A stretch of DNA of 22,997 nucleotides, taken from positions 1 through 22,997 of the forward strand of contig CAJUOT010000044.1 of NCBI GenBank assembly GCA_910588135.1. Direction: 5' to 3'. The translations under genes were made by a program, and so were the position numbers. Every line of letters starts with the position of its first letter. Position 1 is the first letter of the stretch. Positions 1 to 6,343 of the stretch are shown here, piece after piece. This DNA is from an uncultured Oscillospiraceae bacterium (lineage in GTDB: Bacteria; Bacillota; Clostridia; Oscillospirales; Oscillospiraceae). The notes under the pieces were generated by a model. That model was not told the origin of the DNA. It was given only the letters and a program-made list of their open reading frames with translations, and ran no database searches.

Positions 1-6
1 GAAAGA

Positions 7-70
7 TTTTCTTAAGGAGCCACTGATTAAATGCGTCTCGGCGCTTTTAATCAGTGGCTCCTTAAGGAAA
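7..70. repeat. Long inverted repeat (21-bp perfect arms) upstream of the alcohol dehydrogenase
   Basis: Positions 11-31 and 46-66 are perfect reverse complements (21 bp) around a 14-nt centre. The pairing extends outward to 7-70 with one G-U pair, and three further GC pairs form inside the loop. There is no T-tract on either side in either direction, so it does not look like an ordinary intrinsic terminator. It may be a dispersed palindromic (REP/MITE-like) element or a processed end of an upstream transcript. Function unknown. Confidence 0.7.
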
Positions 71-119
71 TGGTGAGAAGTCAGTTGTGATTTTTCTGAC
101 AAATGGCTGGGATTGCCCC

Positions 120-148
120 TTGCAATTCAAAAGTTAAAGTGTTAAAAT
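120..148 (+). promoter_or_regulatory. Sigma-A-type promoter of the alcohol dehydrogenase gene
   Basis: The -35 TTGCAA (120-125), a 17-bp spacer and the -10 TAAAAT (143-148) lie about 55 bp upstream of the start codon. A Rex-like dyad overlaps the -10. A second, weaker Rex-like dyad lies upstream at 85-102 (TTGTGA, 6 nt, TGACAA). The fba promoter on the other strand near 14.23 kb has the same -35, spacer length and -10. Confidence 0.75.
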
Positions 149-156
149 CTTAACAG
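139..156. promoter_or_regulatory. Rex-like operator over the -10 box
   Basis: A perfect 6+6 dyad, TGTTAA-4 nt-TTAACA (140-155), matches the core of the Rex operator consensus TTGTTAANNNNTTAACAA. Only the outermost base of each arm differs. It covers the -10 hexamer. Rex is the NADH/NAD+-responsive repressor of fermentation genes, including alcohol dehydrogenases, in Gram-positive bacteria. That known role together with the target gene makes redox repression the likely function; binding itself is inferred, and rex is not in this window. Confidence 0.65.
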
Positions 157-202
157 ACTTTGGACGTACCAAACGTTCAAAACAGATTTGGAGGTAATAC
201 AT

Positions 203-1420
203 ATGGCACGTTTTACTCTTCCCCGGGACCTGTATCATGGTAAGGGCGCCCTGGAGGCCCTGAAGTCCTTTGACGGCAAGCGCGCGATGATCTGCGTGGG
301 CGGCGGCTCAATGAAGAAGTTCGGTTTTTTGAACCGTGCTGTCGGCTATCTGAAAGAGGCCGGCATGGAGGTGGAGCTGTTCGAGGGCATCGAGCCCGAC
401 CCCTCCGTAGAGACCGTGATGAAGGGCACGGAGGCCATGCTGAAGTTCCAGCCCGATTGGATCGTGGCCATGGGCGGCGGCTCCCCCATCGACGCGGCCA
501 AGGCCATGTGGATCAAATATGAGTACCCCGACATCACCTTCGAGGAGATGTGCAAGGTGTTCGGCATCCCCGCCCTGCGCAAGAAGGCCCGCTTCTGCGC
601 CATTTCCTCCACCTCCGGCACCGCCACCGAGGTGACCGCCTTCTCCATCATCACCGACTACCAGAAGGGCATCAAATACCCCATCGCCGACTTTGAGATC
701 ACCCCCGACGTGGCCATCGTGGACCCGGATCTGGCCGAGACCATGCCCAAGAAGCTGGTGGCCCACACCGGTATGGACGCTATTACCCACGCCATTGAGG
801 CCTATGTGTCCACCGCCAACTGCGATTACACCGACCCCCTGGCCCTCCACGCCATCAAGATGATCCAGCACGGCCTGGTGGACTCCTACAACGGCGACAT
901 GGCCAAGCGCGACGCCATGCACAACGCCCAGTGCCTGGCCGGCATGGCCTTCTCCAACGCTCTGCTGGGCATTGTCCACTCCATGGCCCACAAGACTGGC
1001 GCAGCCTTCGCCGACTACGGCGCCCACATCATCCACGGCGCAGCCAACGCCATGTACCTGCCCAAGGTCATCGCCTTCAACGCCAAAGACGAAACCGCTA
1101 AGAAGCGCTATGGCGAGATCGCCGACTTCATGGGTTTGGGCGGCTCCAGCGACGAGGAGAAGGTGGAGCTGCTCATCGCCTATCTGCGCAAGATGAACGA
1201 CGACCTGAACATCCCCCACTGTATCGGCAAGTACGGCCCGGACAGCTACCCCTGCGACCAGGGCTTCGTCCCGGAGAACGTGTTCCTGGAGCGGCTGCAC
1301 GACATCGCCGTCAACGCCCTGGGCGACGCCTGCACCGGCTCCAATCCCCGCCAGCCCTCTGTGGAGGAGATGGAGAAACTGCTCAAGTGCTGCTACTACG
1401 ACACCGAGGTGGACTTCTGA
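203..1420 (+). CDS. Iron-containing alcohol dehydrogenase
   Basis: A 405-residue group III (iron-type) alcohol dehydrogenase that probably reduces an aldehyde to an alcohol with NAD(P)H in the cytosol, re-oxidising cofactor during fermentation. The Rossmann-like N-terminal half carries GGGS (91-94) followed by PIDAAK for the nucleotide. The C-terminal helical domain carries the metal ligands: D192 and H196 (GMDAITH), H259 (IVHSMAH) and H278 (HIIHG), with H263 also in the active site. The ATG at 203 is chosen over an in-frame TTG at 188 because GGAGGT (190-195) sits 7 bases upstream of it. Codons are almost all C- or G-ending, as in highly expressed genes. The gene stands alone between its own promoter with a Rex-like operator and a strong terminator. 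Substrate (ethanol, butanol or a diol) cannot be told from sequence. Confidence 0.93.
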   Translation: MARFTLPRDLYHGKGALEALKSFDGKRAMICVGGGSMKKFGFLNRAVGYLKEAGMEVELFEGIEPDPSVETVMKGTEAMLKFQPDWIVAMGGGSPIDAAKAMWIKYEYPDITFEEMCKVFGIPALRKKARFCAISSTSGTATEVTAFSIITDYQKGIKYPIADFEITPDVAIVDPDLAETMPKKLVAHTGMDAITHAIEAYVSTANCDYTDPLALHAIKMIQHGLVDSYNGDMAKRDAMHNAQCLAGMAFSNALLGIVHSMAHKTGAAFADYGAHIIHGAANAMYLPKVIAFNAKDETAKKRYGEIADFMGLGGSSDEEKVELLIAYLRKMNDDLNIPHCIGKYGPDSYPCDQGFVPENVFLERLHDIAVNALGDACTGSNPRQPSVEEMEKLLKCCYYDTEVDF

Positions 1421-1435
1421 TCCCCCAGACCTTTG

Positions 1436-1466
1436 GCCCCCGCCAATCCGGCGGGGGCTGTTTTTG
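1436..1466 (+). terminator. Intrinsic terminator after the alcohol dehydrogenase
   Basis: A 9-bp perfect GC-rich stem (1436-1444 with 1450-1458), a 5-nt loop, and T-rich sequence from 1459. It lies 15 bp after the stop codon. Confidence 0.9.
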
Positions 1467-1482
1467 TTCGCTGAACTGCTGA

Positions 1483-1514
1483 TCCCGCTTTTTTGATCCA
1501 CCAAAAGAGCGGGA
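1483..1514. repeat. Hairpin-forming inverted repeat just upstream of the SCIFF promoter
   Basis: A 13-bp stem (1483-1495 with 1502-1514, one T-G pair) with a 6-nt loop ends 10 bp before the -35 of the scfA promoter. It has no T-tract on either side. It could be an operator or a second transcript-end hairpin; the sequence does not decide. Confidence 0.5.
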
Positions 1515-1524
1515 CACAAGGGTG

Positions 1525-1553
1525 TTGAAATTTGTTTGTCTGCATGGTATAAT
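1525..1553 (+). promoter_or_regulatory. Near-consensus promoter of scfA
   Basis: TTGAAA (1525-1530), a 17-bp spacer and TATAAT (1548-1553). One mismatch from the sigma-A consensus, so a strong promoter is expected, which fits an abundant small peptide. The start codon is 34 bp downstream of the -10. Confidence 0.85.
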
Positions 1554-1586
1554 AAAGCAATCTTAAAAATAGGGGGGGAGAAATCC

Positions 1587-1730
1587 ATGACCCACATCCA
1601 GACGCTGAATGGGGCGACTTTAAAACAGAGCGCCGCCCATGGCGGCTGCGGCGAGTGCCAGACCTCTTGCCAGTCCGCCTGCAAGACCTCCTGCACCGTG
1701 GCCAACCAGAAGTGCGAGAATAACAAGTAA
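1587..1730 (+). CDS. scfA: SCIFF ribosomal peptide precursor (six cysteines in forty-five residues)
   Basis: A 47-residue peptide with cysteines at 21, 24, 28, 32, 36 and 43 and the strongly conserved C-terminal block QTSCQSACKTSCTVANQKC (25-43). This is the precursor of the SCIFF ranthipeptide family found across Clostridia. The N-terminal 20 residues act as leader, and the partner radical-SAM enzyme is known to form Cys-to-Thr thioether crosslinks in the core. The ATG at 1587 follows a very strong ribosome binding site (a run of seven G then AG, 1572-1580). The maturase gene follows 66 bp downstream across a terminator. The mature product's biological role is not established in the family; no protease or dedicated exporter gene is adjacent here. 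Confidence 0.96.
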   Translation: MTHIQTLNGATLKQSAAHGGCGECQTSCQSACKTSCTVANQKCENNK

Positions 1731-1745
1731 GCATCGACGCGCCGG

Positions 1746-1773
1746 AAAGGGTGGGCTTGTCCCACCCTTTTTT
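1746..1773 (+). terminator. Terminator/attenuator between scfA and scfB
   Basis: A 10-bp perfect stem (1746-1755 with 1761-1770), a 5-nt loop, and a T run at 1768-1773. No promoter is visible between it and scfB (start 1797), so scfB is probably transcribed by partial read-through. That would give much precursor and little maturase. Confidence 0.88.
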
Positions 1774-1796
1774 GCGGGTCAGAGGAGGACGAGAAT

Positions 1797-3164
1797 ATGG
1801 TACATACATTTATCTGCCTGGGCGTTCCCGTGGCGGTTGACGTGAACAGCGGTGCCGTCCACGTGCTGGATCGGACCGCTTACGATGTGCTCTCCCTGCT
1901 GGACGCCCCTCTGGCAGACAGCTGCCCTCAGAAAATCTACACCAAACTGTCTCAATATGCCCCTCAGGTGGTGGACGAGGCCTGGTCGGAACTGCTGGAG
2001 CTCCAGAGGAACGGACTGCTGTTTACCCAGGACGACTATATCGACCCGGCTGCCGCAACACTGATGCAGCAGGACGCTCCTATCAAGGCACTGTGCCTCC
2101 ATGTGTCCCACGACTGCAACCTGCGCTGCCAGTACTGTTTTGCCGCAACCGGCGACTTTGGCACCGGCCGCCGCATAACCATGGACGTGGAGACGGCAAA
2201 GAAAGCCATTGATTTTGTAATTGAGCGCTCTGGAAGCCGCCGAAATATTGAAGTAGACTTTTTCGGCGGGGAGCCGCTGATGGCCATGGACACAGTGAAG
2301 GCCACAGTAGAGTATGCCCGCTCCATTGAAAAGGAGAAGGGGAAGAACTTCCGCTTCACCATTACCACCAACGGAGTGCTGCTCAATGACGAGAACATCG
2401 CATACATCAACCGTGAGATGTCCAATGCGGTGCTGTCCCTGGATGGGAGGCCTGAGGTCAATGACCGGATGCGCAAGACGGTATCTGGGGGCGGCAGCTA
2501 CGAGATAATCCTCCCCAAGTTTCAGAAGCTGGTGCGGGGCAGAGGGGAAAAGGATTACTACCTTCGAGGCACGTTTACCCGATACAACTCTGATTTTGCC
2601 GCTGATGTGCTTCATATCGCCGACCAGGGGTTCCGTCATGTATCGGTGGAGCCGGTCGTAGGCAGTCCAGACTGCGGTTATGCATTCCAGGAAGAGGATC
2701 TGCCAGGAATTCTGGCCGAGTATGAGCGGCTGGCAGCAGAGCTGCTGAAACGGGATGACGTGAATTTCTTCCATTTCAATGTGGATTTGTCTCAGGGGCC
2801 TTGTGTCATTAAGCGGATGCGCGGGTGTGGGGCAGGGTGCGAGTATGTGGCGATTACCCCGGAAGGAGACATTTACCCCTGCCACCAGTTCGTAGGCAAT
2901 GAAGAATACCGGCTGGGAAACCTCTATGACAATACATTTGACATGGAGCTGTCCCGAAAATTTGCCGGACTCAACATCTACAGCCGTCCTGACTGCAAAG
3001 ACTGCTGGGCAAAGTTCTACTGCAGCGGCGGGTGCTCCGCATCTAACCTGCTTACCAACGGTGACATAAAAAAACCGAACCATTTTGGATGCGAGATGCA
3101 GCGTAAGCGTTTGGAGTGTGCCATCGCTATGAAAGCCATCCGCGCCGGGATGGCGGAAGCGTAG
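1797..3164 (+). CDS. scfB: Radical-SAM SCIFF peptide maturase
   Basis: A 455-residue cytosolic enzyme that installs thioether bridges in the SCIFF precursor encoded just upstream. The N-terminal ~85 residues resemble the RiPP recognition element that grips the leader. The radical-SAM core has the 4Fe-4S ligands C107, C111 and C114 (CNLRCQYC), GGEP at 157-160, and TITTNG around 188-193. The C-terminal SPASM/twitch region is cysteine-rich (C336, C344, C348, C362, C400, C403, C409, C413, C432) and should hold two auxiliary clusters. Length matches the family. The ATG at 1797 is supported by AGAGGAGG (1781-1788). The scfA-terminator-scfB order is the usual one. A weak hairpin follows the gene. 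Confidence 0.95.
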   Translation: MVHTFICLGVPVAVDVNSGAVHVLDRTAYDVLSLLDAPLADSCPQKIYTKLSQYAPQVVDEAWSELLELQRNGLLFTQDDYIDPAAATLMQQDAPIKALCLHVSHDCNLRCQYCFAATGDFGTGRRITMDVETAKKAIDFVIERSGSRRNIEVDFFGGEPLMAMDTVKATVEYARSIEKEKGKNFRFTITTNGVLLNDENIAYINREMSNAVLSLDGRPEVNDRMRKTVSGGGSYEIILPKFQKLVRGRGEKDYYLRGTFTRYNSDFAADVLHIADQGFRHVSVEPVVGSPDCGYAFQEEDLPGILAEYERLAAELLKRDDVNFFHFNVDLSQGPCVIKRMRGCGAGCEYVAITPEGDIYPCHQFVGNEEYRLGNLYDNTFDMELSRKFAGLNIYSRPDCKDCWAKFYCSGGCSASNLLTNGDIKKPNHFGCEMQRKRLECAIAMKAIRAGMAEA

Positions 3165-3202
3165 GCTCAATTACACAAAATATCGGGAAAGTTGACAAAA
3201 GG

Positions 3203-3232
3203 CCCGTAGTCTCTACATTTTGAGGCTGCGGG
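3203..3232 (+). terminator. Possible weak terminator after scfB
   Basis: An 11-bp stem with two G-U pairs (3203-3213 with 3222-3232) and an 8-nt loop, 38 bp after the scfB stop. The T-tract is poor. A consensus TTGACA (3192-3197) followed 16 bp later by TACATT overlaps the same stretch, so it might instead mark a promoter region. Confidence 0.45.
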
Positions 3233-3602
3233 TCACTTTGCTACAATATCCTGTGCCGCGATTATGCTTTGCTTTGCATTGTCCCGTTGGTATACATAAT
3301 ATAGAAGACATAACAACTATACATAACAAAAAAGTTGAAAAATTTTGGGCGATTTCTCTTGCGTTTCCAGCAAAAGAGGTCTATATTAGAGAACACCGGC
3401 TTAGGGCATTAAGCTCGTCAGAGCCCAACCTGGATTCCATCAATGTTGTTTACCTCCGGCGAATACGCTCTGTATATGGGCATGGGCAGGGCTGACAAAA
3501 AGTTGATACGCCTGGAAATGGCCGCCCATAAAGGAGAATGGCATACCACTGCTTCTTGGAGCATAGCTATAGGATAAACTATTAGAATGCCGGGGTGGTG
3601 GT
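3233..3602. other. Gene-poor 370-bp gap, locally AT-rich, with one doubtful small ORF
   Basis: No recognisable gene. The stretch 3285-3415 is clearly more AT-rich than its surroundings and carries the direct repeat TATACATAA twice (near 3291 and 3318). A 91-residue open frame (3220-3495) shows no family features and no ribosome binding site. A 44-codon frame starting at ATG 3443 and ending at 3577 has plausible composition (it includes MGMGRADKKLIRLEMAAHKG) but also lacks a clear ribosome binding site. The gap may be decayed sequence or hold a small RNA. Confidence 0.5.
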
Positions 3603-4217
3603 ATGGCTGTGCGCAGGATTGGAAGCCGTCTTAGGTTTCCTCTCACGTGGGACGGGCTGACCCAGCTGGTTATACTGTGTGTCTGCTTTGCCGCGGGGGT
3701 TGTGGGTGGTTTTCTATTCTCCTGCTGGGGTCGGGATGACGCGGAGCTGCTGGAATATCTGTCCCACTATTTTCAGGCACTTGGGAAAGGAGAAGGGGCA
3801 GAGCCGTCCCTGTGGCTCTCCGTATGGGATTTGTCCCGCTGGCCGCTGGCCGCATTCTTTCTGGGATCCACTGCATTAGGGGTGGTGGGTGTACCCCTTG
3901 TGCTGGGAATCCGCGGTTTTCTTTTGTCCTTTGCCGCAGCCACTTTTATCCGAATGTTTGGGCTTTCCGGCTTGGCGGCTTCCCTGGCCGCATTTGGCGT
4001 GTCTGCCTTGGTTGCGGTTCCGGTGCTGTTTGTCACAGCTGCGGATGCTTTCCGCCAGTCTTTGAGCCGGCTGTCTGGCGAGCGTGTCCCATCTTGGAGC
4101 CTGAGGGCCCAAATGCTGGCCCCGTGCGCGGGGGCCATGATGTTAGCCGTAGCCTTACAGCAGACGCTGATGCCCACGCTGCTATCAGTGGTCTGCACCC
4201 GGCTGTTTCTGCCATGA
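3603..4217 (+). CDS. SpoIIM-like (stage II sporulation protein M family) membrane protein
   Basis: A 204-residue integral membrane protein of the SpoIIM/DUF95 type. Hydrophobic segments lie at about 20-41, 82-118, 120-147 and 172-200. The second contains the glycine-rich block LGVVGVPLVLGIRGFLLSF, typical of SpoIIM. In Bacillus, SpoIIM is part of the DMP machinery that thins septal peptidoglycan during engulfment. Here it directly precedes a xerC/D gene (18-bp gap), an arrangement I recall from other Firmicutes. The ATG at 3603 follows a G-rich stretch (GGGGTGGTGG), a weak but acceptable ribosome binding site. Family call is fairly firm; that it is the functional engulfment SpoIIM rather than a paralogue is inference. 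Confidence 0.75.
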   Translation: MAVRRIGSRLRFPLTWDGLTQLVILCVCFAAGVVGGFLFSCWGRDDAELLEYLSHYFQALGKGEGAEPSLWLSVWDLSRWPLAAFFLGSTALGVVGVPLVLGIRGFLLSFAAATFIRMFGLSGLAASLAAFGVSALVAVPVLFVTAADAFRQSLSRLSGERVPSWSLRAQMLAPCAGAMMLAVALQQTLMPTLLSVVCTRLFLP

Positions 4218-4235
4218 GAGAGGAGATGAGCAAAG

Positions 4236-5114
4236 GTGGACTATATTTCCGGCTATGAGATATGGCTGGCCCGGGAAAAACGGGCTGCTCCCAATACGCT
4301 CAGCTCCTATCTCCGGGACGTGCGCCAGTTTGGACAATGGGCCGGAGGTGAACGGCTGTCTCTCAGCCAGGTCAACCAGGAGGATGTGAGACAATACGCC
4401 CAGAATTTAGAGGCAAAGGGTAAATCCAACGCTACAGTGGTTCGGTCGGTGGCAGCGCTGAAGTCTTTCTACACATATATGCTGTCCATCCGGGCGGTAC
4501 CGGTGAACCCCGCCAAGGGGTTTACGCCCAATCGGGTGGAACGTAAACTGCCCGCGATCCTCTCCAACCATGAGGTGGATCTGTTTTTGGAACAGCCTGA
4601 TCCCACCGATTCCAAAGGGTGCCGGGACAAAGCCATGCTGGAGCTGTTGTATGCCACCGGTATCCGGGTGTCTGAGTTGATTTCCCTGGATGTCCAGGAC
4701 CTGAATCTGTCCGCCAGCTTCCTGCGCTGCCGGGGCAGAAGCAAGGAGCGGGTGGTGCCCCTGTATAAAGGGGCAGTGAGGGCTTTGACTGCCTATATCA
4801 GCGAAGTCCGGCCTCAGCTGCTGGAGGACCCGGAGGAGGCCGCCCTGTTCGTTAATATGAACGGAGAACGGATGAGCCGCCAGGGCTTTTGGAAAATCGT
4901 GAAGGGTTATCAGGACAAGGCGGGCATTCACAAAGATATTACCCCTCACACCCTGCGCCACTCTTTTGCAGCCCATTTGCTGGAAAACGGTGCGGATCTG
5001 AAATCTATCCAGGAGATGCTGGGGCATGCGGATATATCTGCTACCCAGATTTATGCGCAGGTCGTAAACCAAAAACTGCGGGATGTTTATTCCAGGGCAC
5101 ACCCCAGAGCCTGA
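4236..5114 (+). CDS. xerD: XerC/XerD-type tyrosine recombinase
   Basis: A 292-residue site-specific recombinase, the usual Xer size, which would resolve chromosome dimers at dif. The N-terminal SAM-like core-binding domain covers about 1-90 and the catalytic domain about 105-290. The full catalytic set is visible: R144 (ATGIRVSEL), K170 (SKER), H238 and R241 (PHTLRHSF), H264 (LGHADI) and the nucleophile Y273 (ATQIYAQV). The start is GTG at 4236, set by AGAGGAG eight bases upstream; an ATG at 4226 is in another frame. It is likely co-transcribed with the SpoIIM-like gene. Which Xer it is (C or D) is uncertain, because a second family member lies at 15.6-16.6 kb. Confidence 0.88.
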   Translation: MDYISGYEIWLAREKRAAPNTLSSYLRDVRQFGQWAGGERLSLSQVNQEDVRQYAQNLEAKGKSNATVVRSVAALKSFYTYMLSIRAVPVNPAKGFTPNRVERKLPAILSNHEVDLFLEQPDPTDSKGCRDKAMLELLYATGIRVSELISLDVQDLNLSASFLRCRGRSKERVVPLYKGAVRALTAYISEVRPQLLEDPEEAALFVNMNGERMSRQGFWKIVKGYQDKAGIHKDITPHTLRHSFAAHLLENGADLKSIQEMLGHADISATQIYAQVVNQKLRDVYSRAHPRA

Positions 5115-5131
5115 CCAGCTGCAAAATAATC

Positions 5132-5161
5132 ACGGCGGATGACAGCGTCATCCGCCGTTTT
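5132..5161 (+). terminator. Intrinsic terminator after xerD
   Basis: A 12-bp perfect stem (5132-5143 with 5147-5158), a 3-nt loop, then TTTT. It lies 17 bp after the xerD stop and separates it from the ruv operon. Confidence 0.9.
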
Positions 5162-5164
5162 GGC

Positions 5165-5193
5165 TTGTCATCAGCTTCCTTTTGTGGTATCAT
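5165..5193 (+). promoter_or_regulatory. Promoter of the ruvC operon
   Basis: TTGTCA (5165-5170), a 17-bp spacer and TATCAT (5188-5193), starting a few bases after the xerD terminator and 36 bp before ruvC. I found no LexA box here by eye. Confidence 0.75.
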
Positions 5194-5229
5194 CAAAATT
5201 ACCTGTAATACAAAGAGGAGGGCGGGCCG

Positions 5230-5721
5230 TTGTTGATTCTTGGAATAGACCCCGGCTACGCCATTGTAGGCTTTGGGCTGGTGGAGTCCACCCAGGGAAA
5301 ATACCGTATGGCCGCCTGTGGCGCCATCAATACCCCGGCGGGCGTACGGCTGCCAGCCCGGTTATGGCGGATTGCTACCGACTTGGAGGAGCTGATTGGC
5401 CGGTTTCACCCCGATGTGATGGCCATTGAGGAGCTGTTTTTTAACCACAATGTCACCACAGGAATCGGTGTGGCCCAGGCCAGGGGCGTCATTCTTATGA
5501 CAGCAGAGAAGCTGGGCCTTCCCATCTGCGAGTATAACCCTTCCCAAGTCAAACAGGCGGTAGTGGGCTACGGAAAAGCGGAAAAGCGGCAGGTGATGGA
5601 CATGACCAAACGCCTGTTAAATTTAAACGCTGTTCCCAAGCCGGACGATGCGGCAGACGCAGTGGCTATCGCTTTGTGCCATGCGCGGTCATCCACCTCA
5701 CTGTTACAAACACTACACTGA
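5230..5721 (+). CDS. ruvC: Holliday junction resolvase RuvC
   Basis: A 163-residue endonuclease that nicks four-way junctions at the end of homologous recombination, working with RuvAB. The RNase-H-like fold carries the four acidic metal ligands: D7 (LGIDPGY), E67 (AIEELFF), and D140 and D143 (PDDAADA). This matches the D7/E66/D138/D141 set of E. coli. The start is TTG at 5230, nine bases after GAGGAG (5215-5220); a second TTG follows at 5233. It is the first gene of the operon and is separated by 16 bp from ruvA. Confidence 0.96.
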   Translation: MLILGIDPGYAIVGFGLVESTQGKYRMAACGAINTPAGVRLPARLWRIATDLEELIGRFHPDVMAIEELFFNHNVTTGIGVAQARGVILMTAEKLGLPICEYNPSQVKQAVVGYGKAEKRQVMDMTKRLLNLNAVPKPDDAADAVAIALCHARSSTSLLQTLH

Positions 5722-5737
5722 ATTTGGAGCGATCATT

Positions 5738-6343
5738 GTGTTTTATTACTTAAATGGTACGGTAACCCATATCGAACCCTATCTGGTGGTGATCGACTGT
5801 GGGGGAGTGGGTTACGCCTGCCGTACCACCAACTATACCATTGGAAAACTCAATACGGGGAAGGCTGCAAAACTTTACACCCACCTCTATGTTCGCGAAG
5901 ATATTTTTGAACTGTACGGCTTTGCCAGCGAGAGTGAGCTGGGATGTTTCCGGATGCTCATCGGGGTGTCCGGAGTCGGACCTAAGGCGGCACTGGCTAT
6001 CCTGTCTGCCAATAGTCCGGAAGGACTGGCCATGGCCATCGTGTCCGGGAATGAAAAAGCACTGACTTCCGCCCCTGGCATTGGAAAAAAAATTGCCCAG
6101 CGCATCATTTTGGAATTGAAAGATAAGCTTGCCAAGGGCCAGCTTGTCACAGGCGGGGGGGAAACCTTTGCCGGCGGCGTAACCATTATTCCGGAGAACA
6201 AGGCCAGCGAGGCGTCCGCTGCGCTGGCGGTGCTGGGGTACAGTCAGCGCGAGATTACAGTGGCGCTGAAAGGCATTGATCTGGATCGGCTTTCCCTGGA
6301 AGACGTGATCAAACAGGCACTGAAAAAGATGGTGAAGGCGTGA
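5738..6343 (+). CDS. ruvA: Holliday junction branch-migration protein RuvA
   Basis: A 201-residue tetrameric junction-binding protein that loads the RuvB motor. The N-terminal OB fold (1-62, beginning MFYYLNGTV) is followed by two helix-hairpin-helix motifs, GVSGVGPKAAL and SAPGIGKKIAQRI, and by a C-terminal RuvB-contacting three-helix domain (about 150-201) after a flexible linker. The start is GTG at 5738, with GGAG (5726-5729) upstream; an open frame extends further upstream into ruvC but lacks RuvA similarity. Its TGA overlaps the GTG of the next gene (GTGA at 6340-6343), so the two are translationally coupled. Confidence 0.95.
   Translation: MFYYLNGTVTHIEPYLVVIDCGGVGYACRTTNYTIGKLNTGKAAKLYTHLYVREDIFELYGFASESELGCFRMLIGVSGVGPKAALAILSANSPEGLAMAIVSGNEKALTSAPGIGKKIAQRIILELKDKLAKGQLVTGGGETFAGGVTIIPENKASEASAALAVLGYSQREITVALKGIDLDRLSLEDVIKQALKKMVKA

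Noticed and set aside
308..1765. 485-residue open frame antisense to the alcohol dehydrogenase
   Set aside because: It is a shadow of strong C/G-ending codon bias: repetitive G/V/H-rich translation, no ribosome binding site, and it runs through the terminator and scfA.
1779..3170. 463-residue open frame antisense to scfB
   Set aside because: The opposite strand encodes a full radical-SAM enzyme with all motifs; the antisense translation has no family features.
3220..3495. 91-residue ORF in the gap after scfB
   Set aside because: No ribosome binding site, no recognisable domain, and AT-rich irregular codons; kept only as a note in the gap description.
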